From Microbacterium luteolum (GTDB taxonomy: Bacteria; Actinomycetota; Actinomycetes; Actinomycetales; Microbacteriaceae), in assembly GCF_039533965.1 (NCBI RefSeq), contig NZ_BAAAUN010000001.1, forward strand, positions 1,214,950 through 1,278,949: a stretch of DNA of 64,000 bases, written 5' to 3'. Under the pieces are notes generated by a model. The model saw only the letters and a list, made by a program, of their open reading frames with translations. It was not told the origin of the DNA and made no database searches. Position 1 is the first letter of the stretch. Each line of letters begins with the position of its first letter. A program made the position numbers and the translations under genes. Positions 25,217 through 33,611 of the stretch are shown one piece after another.

Positions 25217-27202
25217 ATGTCCCACCACCCGCAGCCCGTCTCCATCGAGAAGATCGCCGTCCCGCATCCGCTCGATCCGCTCACCGGCGCCGAGATCGCC
25301 GCCGCCCGCGCCGTACTCGACGCCGCCGGGCTCATGACCGAGACCACGCGCGTGCCGATGCTGCTCCCCGACGAGCCGACCAAGCAGGAGCGCGCCGCGT
25401 GGCGCCCCGGCTCTCCGATCGACCGCCGCGCCGACATCACCCTTCTCGACATCGCCACCGGGGTCGCCACCGAGGTCATCGTCTCCCTCACCCGCGGCGA
25501 GGTCGTCCGCGCCGAGCGGGTGCCCAATGACGCGCCGCCCTACGGCCAGCCGCAGTACCTCTTCGAGGAGTACGAGCGCGCCGAGACGATCGCGAAGGCC
25601 TCCCCCGAGTGGCAGGCCGCGATGACGCGCCGCGGCCTCGCGGGCCACATGGCGCTGGCATTCTGCGGCCCGCTCGCCCCGGGCTACACCGGCCGAGCCG
25701 ACGAGGTCGGCCGCCGCGTCATCCGCTCCCTCACGTTCCTGAAGCACGACGAGGCCGACTCCCCGTGGGCGCACCCCGTCGAGGGCCTCATCGTGCACAT
25801 CGATCTCACGACGAACAGCGTCATCCGGGTCGAGGACCACGGTGATGTGCCGGTGCCGGCCGGTCACGGCAACTACTACCCCGAGGCGCAGGGCGCCGCG
25901 CGCACGACGCTCAAGCCCATCGAGATCACGCAGCCCGAGGGCCCGAGCTTCGCGGTCACAGGCTCGCTCGTCGAGTGGGAGGGCTGGTCGATGCGCGTGG
26001 ACTTCAACGCGCGCGAGGGTCTCGTGCTGCACGATGTCTCGTTCGGCGGGCGCTCGGTGCTGAGCAGGGCGAGCGTGCCCGAGATGGTCGTGCCCTACGG
26101 CGACACCGCACTAGGTCGCTTCTGGATCAGCTACTTCGACGCCGGCGAATACCTGCTCGGCAAGAACGCCAACCACCTGGAGCTCGGCTGCGACTGCCTC
26201 GGCGTCATCCGATACGTCGACGGCTACGTCGCGGACGATCACGGCAACCCCGTGCGCATCCCGAACGTGATCTGCATGCACGAGGAGGACTACGGCATCC
26301 TCTGGAAGCATACCGACCTGTCGGGCCGTTCCGACGTGCGCCGGTCGCGCCGCTTCGTGGTGTCGTACTTCTCGACGATCGGCAACTACGACTACGGCTT
26401 CTACTGGCACTTCTACCTGGACGGCTCGATCGAGGTCGTCGCCAAGGCCACCGGCATCGTCTTCGCCGCCGCGGGCGAGCCCGGAGTCCGTCAGAAGCAC
26501 GCGACGGAACTCGCCCCCGGCGTTTTCGCGCCCGTGCACCAGCACCTGTTCTGCGCGCGGCTCGACGTCGCGATCGACGGGGAGGCCAACCGGCTCGTCG
26601 AGATCGACGCCCAGCGCGTGCCGATGGGTCCGGACAACCCCTTCGGCAACGCGTTCACGTGGTCGGAGACGCTCCTCGCCACGGAGCACGCGGCGCAGCG
26701 CGAGGCCGACACGTCGCTCGCGCGCGTCTGGGAGGTGCAGAGCGCCACGCAGACGAACCGCGTCGGACGACCGACCGCCTACCACCTCATCCCCGAGCCG
26801 ACCGCGTTGCTCATGGCCGACCCGGCGTCGTCGGTCGCCGCACGTGCCGCGTTCGCCACCAAGCACCTCTGGGCGACGCGGCATGAGCCGGGTCAGATCT
26901 GGCCGGCCGGCCGCTACCCGAATGCGCATCAGGGCGGGGCGGGACTGCCGGAGTACTCGGCAGGAGATCGCTCGATCGACGGCGAGGACATGGTGCTGTG
27001 GCACACGTTCGGGCTCACGCACTTCCCCCGCCCGGAGGACTGGCCCATCATGCCCGTCGACTACGCGGGCTTCTGGTTCAAGCCGAACGGCTTCCTCGAC
27101 CAGAACCCCGCGATGGACGTGCCGGAGTCATCGCAGGCACACGCCGCACCGGGAGCCGGCGGATGCTGCGGCGGAGGCGCCGCCTGCACCTGCGGGCACT
27201 GA
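25217..27202 (+). CDS. Copper-containing primary-amine oxidase
   Basis: 661-residue quinoprotein that oxidises primary amines to aldehyde, ammonia and hydrogen peroxide. The topaquinone precursor is Tyr391 in GNYDYG, the base Asp308 in YFDAGEY, and the copper ligands are His441 and His443 (HQHLF) and His602 (LTHF). All lie about ten residues from their positions in Arthrobacter phenylethylamine oxidase, so an aromatic or histamine-type substrate is likely. There is no signal peptide, so it should be cytoplasmic. The C-terminus ends in an unusual Gly/Cys tail (GGCCGGGAACTCGH). The ATG is supported by GTGAGG. Probably controlled by the TetR upstream. Confidence 0.94.
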   Translation: MSHHPQPVSIEKIAVPHPLDPLTGAEIAAARAVLDAAGLMTETTRVPMLLPDEPTKQERAAWRPGSPIDRRADITLLDIATGVATEVIVSLTRGEVVRAERVPNDAPPYGQPQYLFEEYERAETIAKASPEWQAAMTRRGLAGHMALAFCGPLAPGYTGRADEVGRRVIRSLTFLKHDEADSPWAHPVEGLIVHIDLTTNSVIRVEDHGDVPVPAGHGNYYPEAQGAARTTLKPIEITQPEGPSFAVTGSLVEWEGWSMRVDFNAREGLVLHDVSFGGRSVLSRASVPEMVVPYGDTALGRFWISYFDAGEYLLGKNANHLELGCDCLGVIRYVDGYVADDHGNPVRIPNVICMHEEDYGILWKHTDLSGRSDVRRSRRFVVSYFSTIGNYDYGFYWHFYLDGSIEVVAKATGIVFAAAGEPGVRQKHATELAPGVFAPVHQHLFCARLDVAIDGEANRLVEIDAQRVPMGPDNPFGNAFTWSETLLATEHAAQREADTSLARVWEVQSATQTNRVGRPTAYHLIPEPTALLMADPASSVAARAAFATKHLWATRHEPGQIWPAGRYPNAHQGGAGLPEYSAGDRSIDGEDMVLWHTFGLTHFPRPEDWPIMPVDYAGFWFKPNGFLDQNPAMDVPESSQAHAAPGAGGCCGGGAACTCGH

Positions 27203-27219
27203 CGCGACCGCAGCGTCAG
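27199..27219. terminator. Hairpin shared by convergent stops (amine oxidase / murQ)
   Basis: CTGACGC (27199-27205) pairs with GCGTCAG (27213-27219) around a 7-base loop. Each arm includes the stop codon of one of the two convergent genes, so it may act on both strands. Confidence 0.5.
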
Positions 27220-28151
27220 GCGAGGGCGGCGATCGCGTCGCGGAGGATGCCGTCGGCGTCGACGAGAGCGGATGCCGCGGCCTCGGGCGACGCGTCGGCG
27301 GCGAGCATCAGCAGGGCGAGCTTCACCGAACCGTCGGCTGCCCTGAGCGCGACGGAGGCCTCGTCGACGCCGACGCCCGCGAGCTGCGACACCGTGCGGA
27401 TGGACCGGGCGTGGAGCTTCTCATTGGTGGCGAGCAGGTCGACCATCACGCCGCGATAGGTCTTGCCGAGCTTGATCATCGACAGGGTGGTGAGCATGTT
27501 CACCACGAGCTTCTGCGCGGTGCCGGACTTCAACCGCGTGGATCCGGAGATGAACTCGGGTCCGGTGACCACCTCGATCGCGATCTCGGCGGCTGCACCG
27601 ATCGCGGACCCCGCATTCGAGGCGATCGCGACCGTCAGTGCGCCGAGACCCCGCGCATAGTCCAGCCCGCCCACGACATAGGGCGTCCGCCCCGAAGCCG
27701 AGATGCCGACGACCGTGTCGCTCGCGGAGAGGTCGAGGTCGCGCAGCGACGCGGCGGCCGCCTCGTCGTCGTCCTCCGCGTTCTCGACGGCGGATCGGAT
27801 CGCGGTCTCGCCGCCGGCGATCAGGCCCACGACCATCGAGGGATCCGTGCCGAAGGTGGGAGGGCACTCGCTCGCGTCGAGCACGCCGATGCGTCCTGCC
27901 GTGCCCGCACCGATGTAGATGAGCCGTCCGCCGCGGCGGAACCGCTCGGTGATCCCGTCGATCGCGGAGGCGATCTCGGTGGCGCGCTCCGCGACCGCGG
28001 CCGGGACGCGACGGTCCTCGGCGTTCATCCGCCGGATGAGCTCGGCGGTGTCGAGCAGGTCGAGGTCGCCGCGCTCCGTGGTCGACGCCTCGGTGTCGAG
28101 GCTCTCGAGCACCGAGAGCAGGGCGGTCAGTCGGACGTCGTCATTCGGCAC
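27216..28151 (-). CDS. murQ: N-acetylmuramic acid 6-phosphate etherase
   Basis: 311-residue SIS-domain enzyme that splits MurNAc-6-phosphate into GlcNAc-6-phosphate and lactate during peptidoglycan recycling. The family signature GAGTAGRIGVLDASECPPTF lies near residue 70, with TVVGISASGRTPYV and NAGSAIG following. The start is GTG 28151, inside the end of the kinase gene (11-base overlap). It works with the kinase at 28141 (supplying MurNAc-6-P) and the RpiR regulator at 29104. No MurP-type PTS permease is present, so the sugar is probably phosphorylated after uptake. Confidence 0.93.
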   Translation of the reverse strand: MPNDDVRLTALLSVLESLDTEASTTERGDLDLLDTAELIRRMNAEDRRVPAAVAERATEIASAIDGITERFRRGGRLIYIGAGTAGRIGVLDASECPPTFGTDPSMVVGLIAGGETAIRSAVENAEDDDEAAAASLRDLDLSASDTVVGISASGRTPYVVGGLDYARGLGALTVAIASNAGSAIGAAAEIAIEVVTGPEFISGSTRLKSGTAQKLVVNMLTTLSMIKLGKTYRGVMVDLLATNEKLHARSIRTVSQLAGVGVDEASVALRAADGSVKLALLMLAADASPEAAASALVDADGILRDAIAALA

Positions 28152-29031
28152 GGTGCACGAACCTTTCGTGGGGAAGATCGACCCGGCGCGCGAGGAGCAG
28201 CGCGCCGTCGAGAGCGGTGCCGGCAGCGGGCACGGTCTGTCGCCCTGCCGCCTGCAGCGAGGCGACCAGGGCGGCATGGAACCAGGGATGCTGGATGAGC
28301 CCGCCGTGGAGCGTCACCGCGAGCGTGCGGGAGGAGGCGGCGACCGCGGACGCGGTGAGCAGACGCACGGCTTCCTCGACGATCTCGCCGGCCACATCAT
28401 CGCCCGCTGCTGCGGAGTCGAGCACCAGCGGGGCGAAGGTCGCGAGGCGCCGCGCGAGCGGTTCCGGATCCGCCAGCCAGCCGATGATGTCGGACGCCGT
28501 GCCGATGCGCGTCTCGATCGCCGGGACGAGCACGGTGTCTGGTGAGAGGCCGACGGATGCGCGGAGCACCGCGCGCAGGGCCTCACGTCCGAGCCACGAG
28601 CCGCTCCCGAAGTCGCCGAGCTCGGGGCCCCATCCGTCGACGAGCCGGGCGCCGTCGGCGTCGATGCCGAGTGCGGCGGCGCCGGTGCCGGCGATGAGGA
28701 GCACGCCCTCGCCGCCCTCGAGCGCACCGGCGTGGGCGGCGACGACGTCGGAGGCGACGGCGACCCTGGCGTGCGTCGCCGCTGCCAGCGCGGCAGCCAG
28801 TTGCTGTGCTGCGCCGGGAGCGGCCCACGCGCCTGCGGCGCCGACACCGACGAGGTCGAGGGTTCCCCCGTCATCCGGCAGCAGGGGCAGGATGGCGGCG
28901 ATCGCTGCGGTCACGCCGTCTTCGGCAGCGAGACCCGGGGCGCCGAGACCTTCACGGACCACATCGCCTGACGCGACGCGGCACCGGGACTTGCCGAGAT
29001 CGACGGCGACGGCGGGACGCGGGGAACTCAT
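28141..29031 (-). CDS. BadF/BadG-type amino-sugar kinase (GlcNAc/MurNAc kinase-like)
   Basis: 296-residue ASKHA-fold kinase. The phosphate-1 motif VAVDLGKSRCRV is at the N-terminus, the phosphate-2/adenosine region is LLIAGTGAAALG, and the sugar-side motif WGPELGDFGSGSWLG is typical of the NagK/MurK branch. Expected reaction: ATP-dependent phosphorylation of N-acetylmuramic acid or N-acetylglucosamine at C6. The overlap with murQ favours MurNAc as a physiological substrate (inference). The transcript seems leaderless (TAGACT, six bases, ATG). A perfect palindrome in the divergent promoter region is the likely RpiR operator. Confidence 0.84.
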   Translation of the reverse strand: MSSPRPAVAVDLGKSRCRVASGDVVREGLGAPGLAAEDGVTAAIAAILPLLPDDGGTLDLVGVGAAGAWAAPGAAQQLAAALAAATHARVAVASDVVAAHAGALEGGEGVLLIAGTGAAALGIDADGARLVDGWGPELGDFGSGSWLGREALRAVLRASVGLSPDTVLVPAIETRIGTASDIIGWLADPEPLARRLATFAPLVLDSAAAGDDVAGEIVEEAVRLLTASAVAASSRTLAVTLHGGLIQHPWFHAALVASLQAAGRQTVPAAGTALDGALLLARRVDLPHERFVHRAE

Positions 29032-29043
29032 GAAAATAGTCTA
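29032..29043 (-). promoter_or_regulatory. Leaderless-type -10 element (TAGACT-N6-ATG)
   Basis: On the minus strand TAGACT (29043-29038) is followed by six bases and the ATG of the amino-sugar kinase gene. Confidence 0.55.
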
Positions 29044-29063
29044 CGCAGATCCAGCTATTCGTG

Positions 29064-29075
29064 GAACAATTGTTC
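29064..29075. promoter_or_regulatory. Perfect palindrome, probable MurR/RpiR operator
   Basis: GAACAATTGTTC is a perfect 12-base palindrome in the 72-base gap between the divergent kinase and RpiR genes. It lies about 20 bases upstream of the kinase -10 and 29 bases before the regulator ATG. Confidence 0.6.
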
Positions 29076-29103
29076 ATCCGGTCGTTTCCGAGCAAGGAGT
29101 GGC

Positions 29104-29964
29104 ATGAGCATCCAGACGACCATCGCGACGGCAGCCGAGACACTCCCGCCGTCACTCGCCCGGATCGCCCGCGTCATCACCGACGATCCCACCACCGCCG
29201 TCGAGAGCACGATCTCCGAGCTCGCCGCTCTCTGCGACACCTCCGTCGCCTCGGTCGTGCGCTTCTGCCGTGTCATCGGGCTTCGCGGCTACGCCGCCCT
29301 GCGCATGTCGCTGGCCGCCGAGCTCGGACGCGAATCCGTGCAGTTCAACGCCCCCGCCGGGTTCGGCTCAGAGATCGCGACGGGTGACACACTCCCGGAT
29401 GCCGTCGGCAAGATCGCCGCGCTCGAGCTGCTCGCAATCGAGGAGACGATCGGGAATCTCGACTTCGACGTGCTCGCCGCCGCCGTGGAGGCGATCGACC
29501 AGGCCGACCGGATCCTGCTCTTCGGGGTCGGCGCCAGCCGCCTGGTCGCCGACGACCTCGGACACAAGCTCCTGCGGATCGGGCGCTCGGCGATCGTCCT
29601 GTCCGACGCGCACGAGGCGAGTGCCGCCGCCTCGCTCAGCGCGACCAAGGCGGTCGCGATCGGATTCTCGAACTCGGGGTCCACCAGGGAGACGGTGCGA
29701 TTCCTGCAGGCCGCACGCGGAGCCGGCACGACCACGATCGGGGTCACGAGCGTCGTCGACTCCCCTCTCGTGCGCGAGTCGGACCATACCCTGTTCAGCC
29801 ATGCGCGCGAACCCCGCTTCCGGGCGGGCGCGATGGTCAGCCGGATCGCTCAGCTCGCACTCGTCGACTGCCTCTTCGTCGGCGTCGCCCAGCGCCGCCA
29901 TGCCCACACCGTGCACGCGCTCCAGCGCACGGCCGACGCGGCCAGGGCGCTTCGCGACGACTGA
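29104..29964 (+). CDS. RpiR/MurR-family regulator
   Basis: 286-residue regulator. The N-terminal RpiR helix-turn-helix (residues about 1-75) includes TISELAALCDTSVASVVRFCRVIGLRGYAALR in two overlapping helices. A SIS sugar-phosphate-binding domain follows (FGVGASRLVADDLGHKLLRIGR; GFSNSGSTRETV). MurR-type proteins repress MurNAc genes and are relieved by MurNAc-6-phosphate. It is divergent from the kinase-murQ pair with a palindrome between. Ribosome-binding site AAGGAG is five bases from the ATG. Confidence 0.88.
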   Translation: MSIQTTIATAAETLPPSLARIARVITDDPTTAVESTISELAALCDTSVASVVRFCRVIGLRGYAALRMSLAAELGRESVQFNAPAGFGSEIATGDTLPDAVGKIAALELLAIEETIGNLDFDVLAAAVEAIDQADRILLFGVGASRLVADDLGHKLLRIGRSAIVLSDAHEASAAASLSATKAVAIGFSNSGSTRETVRFLQAARGAGTTTIGVTSVVDSPLVRESDHTLFSHAREPRFRAGAMVSRIAQLALVDCLFVGVAQRRHAHTVHALQRTADAARALRDD

Positions 29965-29975
29965 AGCCGGAGCCG

Positions 29976-31103
29976 TCAGTGCGCCGGCGCGTCCTCCGAC
30001 GTCAGAGCGGGGGCGGGAACGCGCGGCGATCCCGCCGAGCTCGCCGTGCGCAGGAACACGATGATCCAGCTGAAGATCAGCACGGCGGCGATGAGCTCCA
30101 CCGCCGTGAGGTTGTAGTAGCCGATCGCGAAGAACACGGCCAGCAGCACGATGACCAGCACGTACACCCAGCCGAACACGACGAAGACCCGAGGGATGCT
30201 GCGCAGGAACCACGGCAGTCCGACCACGACGACCGCGAACACCACCGTCATGCCGGTCGCCACGGTGTTGTGCACCAGGAAGAACTCGTCGACGGGGAAG
30301 ACGCCGACGCAGGCGAGGAAGACGCCCAGCAGGATCAGGCCGCCGCGCACGATGAATCGGCCACGGCGGTCGATCGGGTCCGACGCCGGCAGGCCGGCCG
30401 TCGCGTAGCGCGAGATCGTCGTCACCATGACACCCGCGATGATGAGCGTGACGTTGAAGGCGAGCGAGGCGCTGTTGGTGCTCATCCCGAGCGCGGAGAG
30501 GTTGTCGCGCCACCAGTGCGGATCGCTCGACGCGAGCATGCTGGCGAAGGCGCCCACGACGAGGAACACCGCCAGCACGAGCGACAGCACCGTCGGTGTG
30601 AGCGCGACGGCGCTGAGGAACGAGACGTACCCGGTGAGCGCGAACGCCACAGCGACCAGCACCGCGCCGGGGAACGCGAACACCGGGGCGTCGGTGAAGC
30701 TGCGCTCGAGCAGTTCGGCGATCCCGATCCAGCCGAGGTAGGCGATCGCCGCGTGCGCGAAGGCGATCGCGACGAGGTCGTACCAGCGCAGCCGGTCGCC
30801 CGGCACGCTGAACCCGTCGCGGAGTCCCTCGGCGTCCGGCTCCGCCGGACGTACCGCCAGACGCCCCACCACGAAGGCGATGACCGCTGTCACCGCGCCG
30901 CCGACAGCCGCGAAGACGCCGATCGATCCGGCTCCGCTGATCGCCAGCTCGCGGCCCCAGAAGACCGGCAGCCCGATCGCGAAGCCGAGAACCAGGAACG
31001 CCGCGCCCACGATGAGCGCCGTCGCCTCGAAGACGGCATCCGACCTGTCCGCTCCCCGCACCTGTCGCAGGACGCGCAGGATCGTGTCTCCGAGAGCTTT
31101 CAT
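29976..31103 (-). CDS. Multi-pass membrane protein (DUF998-like)
   Basis: 375-residue protein with about ten membrane helices and no catalytic motif I recognise. The middle (SSDPHWWRDNLSALGMSTNSASLAFN) resembles DUF998-type proteins, whose role is unknown. The ATG at 31103 has GGAGG seven bases upstream; an ATG 18 bases earlier is less well placed. The C-terminal 20 residues are a cytoplasmic Pro/Ala/Ser tail. It converges with the RpiR gene, with 11 bases between the stops, and is divergent from the AraC regulator. Confidence 0.72.
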   Translation of the reverse strand: MKALGDTILRVLRQVRGADRSDAVFEATALIVGAAFLVLGFAIGLPVFWGRELAISGAGSIGVFAAVGGAVTAVIAFVVGRLAVRPAEPDAEGLRDGFSVPGDRLRWYDLVAIAFAHAAIAYLGWIGIAELLERSFTDAPVFAFPGAVLVAVAFALTGYVSFLSAVALTPTVLSLVLAVFLVVGAFASMLASSDPHWWRDNLSALGMSTNSASLAFNVTLIIAGVMVTTISRYATAGLPASDPIDRRGRFIVRGGLILLGVFLACVGVFPVDEFFLVHNTVATGMTVVFAVVVVGLPWFLRSIPRVFVVFGWVYVLVIVLLAVFFAIGYYNLTAVELIAAVLIFSWIIVFLRTASSAGSPRVPAPALTSEDAPAH

Positions 31104-31174
31104 CGTCCGTCCTCCGGTCACATCCTAGAAGCAGTGCTGTGCGGCCGTCGCCGGTGATAGCATCACGGAACGGA

Positions 31175-31184
31175 TCGTATACAA
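31175..31184. promoter_or_regulatory. GntR-type operator-like sequence
   Basis: TCGTATACAA is a near-palindrome of the TNGTATACNA type bound by many FCD-class GntR regulators. It lies 34 bases before the AraC-type gene and is flanked by GGAACG and CGTTCC inverted arms (31167-31172 and 31191-31196). No GntR gene is in the window. Confidence 0.4.
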
Positions 31185-31217
31185 CGTCGTCGTTCCACCA
31201 TCCCGAGGTGATCAGTC

Positions 31218-32183
31218 ATGAACGGTGCACTCGCTGCCCCCGTCGCCCCCGCCGAGTCGGTGTCGTCGCTCATCGCGCGCAACATCAGCGAATTCCGTGC
31301 GGCCGTCTCCCAGTCCTTCGTCCCTCTGCAGGTGTCGAGCAGCGGCCCTGATCACTTCCGCGGCGTCATCCGCGGAGCATCCGTCGACGAGGTCCACGTG
31401 ACGGAGGTGCGTGCGACGTCGCACGTGGTCGAGCGCACACCCGAGCTGATCGCCCGCGCCGACCGCTCCTACTTCAAGGTGAGCCTGATGCTCGCCGGCA
31501 CGGGCCTGCTCATCCAGGACGACCGCGAGGCCGTGCTCCACCCCGGCGACCTCGCCGTCTACGACACGGATCGTCCGTACTCCCTCGTCTTCGACCAGGA
31601 CTTCCGCACCATGGTCGTGATGTTCCCGAAGCATCTGATCAGCCTGCCGTCCGACATGATCGGCCAGCTCACCGCCGTGCGGATCTCCGGCCAGGAGGGA
31701 CTCGGCGGCATGGTCGTGCCGTACCTCACGCAGCTCGCCGGGAACCTCGATCAGCTCGCAGGCACCACGGGCGCCCGCCTCGCGCACAGCGCCCTCGACC
31801 TCGTGACGACGGTGTTCACACGCGAGCTCGGACTCGACGAGGTCTCCGCCGATCCGCACCGGGCTCTGGTGCAGCGCATCCGCTCCTACATCGACCGCAA
31901 CCTGGCATCGACCGACCTCGGACCCGCGACGATCGCCGCGGCGCACTTCATCTCCACCCGTCACCTCCACGGGTTGTTCCAGGAGCAGGGCGTCACCGTC
32001 TCGACCTGGATCCGCACGCGACGCCTCGAGCAGTGCCGACGCGACCTGCTCGACCCGATGCTGGCCGACCGCCCCGTCGCCGCGATCGCGGCCCGCTGGG
32101 GCTTCGTGGATGCCGCGCACTTCAGCCGCGCTTTCAAGGCGGCGTTCCGGGTCTCCCCCAGCGAGTACCGCGCCGCGCACTGA
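31218..32183 (+). CDS. AraC-family regulator
   Basis: 321-residue activator. Residues about 1-200 form the AraC-binding-like cupin domain (YFKVSLMLAGTGLLIQDDREAVLHPGD in two strands), and residues 215-321 are the double helix-turn-helix, ending RWGFVDAAHFSRAFKAAF and SPSEYRAAH. Such proteins usually activate adjacent catabolic genes when bound to an aromatic or amine-type effector. In the Klebsiella monoamine regulon MoaR activates moaEF, but I do not claim this protein is MoaR. It lies 173 bases before the MoaF-like gene on the same strand. AGGTGA precedes the ATG. Confidence 0.86.
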   Translation: MNGALAAPVAPAESVSSLIARNISEFRAAVSQSFVPLQVSSSGPDHFRGVIRGASVDEVHVTEVRATSHVVERTPELIARADRSYFKVSLMLAGTGLLIQDDREAVLHPGDLAVYDTDRPYSLVFDQDFRTMVVMFPKHLISLPSDMIGQLTAVRISGQEGLGGMVVPYLTQLAGNLDQLAGTTGARLAHSALDLVTTVFTRELGLDEVSADPHRALVQRIRSYIDRNLASTDLGPATIAAAHFISTRHLHGLFQEQGVTVSTWIRTRRLEQCRRDLLDPMLADRPVAAIAARWGFVDAAHFSRAFKAAFRVSPSEYRAAH

Positions 32184-32356
32184 CGCCGCTGATCGCGCGG
32201 CCTTGCCCGGGAGGGCACGCCGGTTGACTCTCGGCGCGCGATGGCGCCCCCGCTCTTGAGCGGATGCCGCACCGCGGCCGAGCATGAGGCAAGCGCACCG
32301 CGATGACGCGGCGCCCGGGGCCTCGATGCTCCGCCACGTGCGATGTCAGGACCTCC

Positions 32357-33145
32357 ATGACCGACACCTCCCTCGATCCGGCGCTCGACGAGTGGCGCAC
32401 CTACGACGAGTTCGCTGCGGGGATCGACACCTTCCGACTTCCGAACGTGTCCCTGGCCGGCACCGCGCTCGCCCTCAGCCTCGACGACGGCTCCACGCTG
32501 TCTCTGCGCTTCGACTCCGTCGCCGTCACGTGGACCGGATTCGAGGCCTCCGGCACCGATCCCTACGACGCTGTGGCCGTACGCGACGACGTCGTCTTCG
32601 TGAACATCCCGCTGGAGAGCCGCGAGCGCGAGGCGATCACGGTCGTCTTCTCCCGCACGACGCATCGCGCGACCGTCATCCGCTCCCGCATCGGGGCCGA
32701 GGCCGTGGAGGGCACTCCGCAGGTGGGGCAGGACTTCTGGGCAGCGACGACCGACGCCGGCGAGGCGACCGGCGAAGTGCCCGGCCCGAGCCGCGACCTC
32801 ATCGGCAAGCGCAACGTCTACCGCTACAGCCCCGAGCACCTTTACGAGCACGTCTACATCTCGAGTCAGCGCTACGCGTGGCAGTGCCTGGAAGGCGTGC
32901 AGCGCGGCCACGGCGACATGGATCTCTCGACGGTGTGGAAGTTCGCCGACGGCCTGTACCTCTTCTGCTTCCGCGAGTTCCGGATCGCCGTCGCCAGCGT
33001 CTGGCTGCACGACCTCGGCTACCAGCTGATGACCACGGGCACCTTCCTCGGGCTCAACGGCGAGGGCCGCGCCGAGCACTCCCGCGGCGGTGGCCACATC
33101 TACCCGCTCGGGTCCGTCGCCTATCCCGACGCCCAGCCGGTCTGA
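32357..33145 (+). CDS. MoaF-family protein (copy 1)
   Basis: 262-residue protein of the MoaF family. The C-terminal domain (residues about 155-262) has the motif YEHVY-x-SS-x2-Y-x-WQCL shared with the second copy at 42607. The Pfam label calls these molybdenum-cofactor proteins, but Klebsiella MoaF belongs to the monoamine regulon (moaEF), and no molybdopterin gene is here; a role in amine or aromatic catabolism is likelier. The fold appears to be mostly beta. The start at 32357 has AGGA five bases upstream. It probably begins the run that continues into the SnoaL-like gene and Liv-type transporter. Confidence 0.78.
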   Translation: MTDTSLDPALDEWRTYDEFAAGIDTFRLPNVSLAGTALALSLDDGSTLSLRFDSVAVTWTGFEASGTDPYDAVAVRDDVVFVNIPLESREREAITVVFSRTTHRATVIRSRIGAEAVEGTPQVGQDFWAATTDAGEATGEVPGPSRDLIGKRNVYRYSPEHLYEHVYISSQRYAWQCLEGVQRGHGDMDLSTVWKFADGLYLFCFREFRIAVASVWLHDLGYQLMTTGTFLGLNGEGRAEHSRGGGHIYPLGSVAYPDAQPV

Positions 33146-33149
33146 CCGT

Positions 33150-33169
33150 CTTCGACAGGCTCACGGCCC
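33150..33169. repeat. Dispersed repeat of the TTCGACANGCTCA family (copy 2)
   Basis: CTTCGACAGGCTCACGGCCC lies four bases after the MoaF stop and before the SnoaL-like gene. It is close to the copies at 19980 and 33581. Confidence 0.65.
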
Positions 33170-33194
33170 AGGAAACGAATCGAGGAGAGCGCAC

Positions 33195-33611
33195 ATGAGC
33201 AACGCAGAGATCATCCGCAGCCACTACGCCGCCAGCGACCGCGGCGACCTCGACGGGATGCTGGCACCGCTGGCATCCGACGTCCGCTGGACGGAGGCCG
33301 CGGGCTTCCCCTACGCCGGCACCTACGTCGGACCGGATGCTGTCGCCGCGAACGTCTTCGCGCGCCTCCAGGAGGACTGGGACGACTACACCGTCGCGAT
33401 CGACGAGGTGATCGACGGCGGAGACGTCGTCGTCGGCATCGGCACGTACTCCGGCACCAACAGGGCCACCGGGCGCTTCTTCGCCGCTCGCGTCGCACAC
33501 GTCTGGCGTCTGAAGGATGCCGAGGTCGTCGCCTTCGAGCAGTTCACCGACACCGAGATGGTGAGCCGCGCGTTGCGCGACCCTTCGACGGGCTCAGGGA
33601 CCCGAGCCTGA
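33195..33611 (+). CDS. SnoaL-like (NTF2-fold) protein
   Basis: 138-residue small cone-fold protein. The N-terminal helix and pocket (IIRSHYAASDRGDLDGMLAPLASDVRW) fit the SnoaL/ketosteroid-isomerase-like group, which includes cyclases, isomerases and non-catalytic binding proteins; I cannot say which. GAGGAGA precedes the ATG. The last ten or so residues (RDPSTGSGTRA) are encoded by a dispersed repeat and a hairpin, so the natural end was probably just before and the tail was added by repeat insertion. It lies between MoaF copy 1 and the Liv-type transporter. Confidence 0.76.
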   Translation: MSNAEIIRSHYAASDRGDLDGMLAPLASDVRWTEAAGFPYAGTYVGPDAVAANVFARLQEDWDDYTVAIDEVIDGGDVVVGIGTYSGTNRATGRFFAARVAHVWRLKDAEVVAFEQFTDTEMVSRALRDPSTGSGTRA

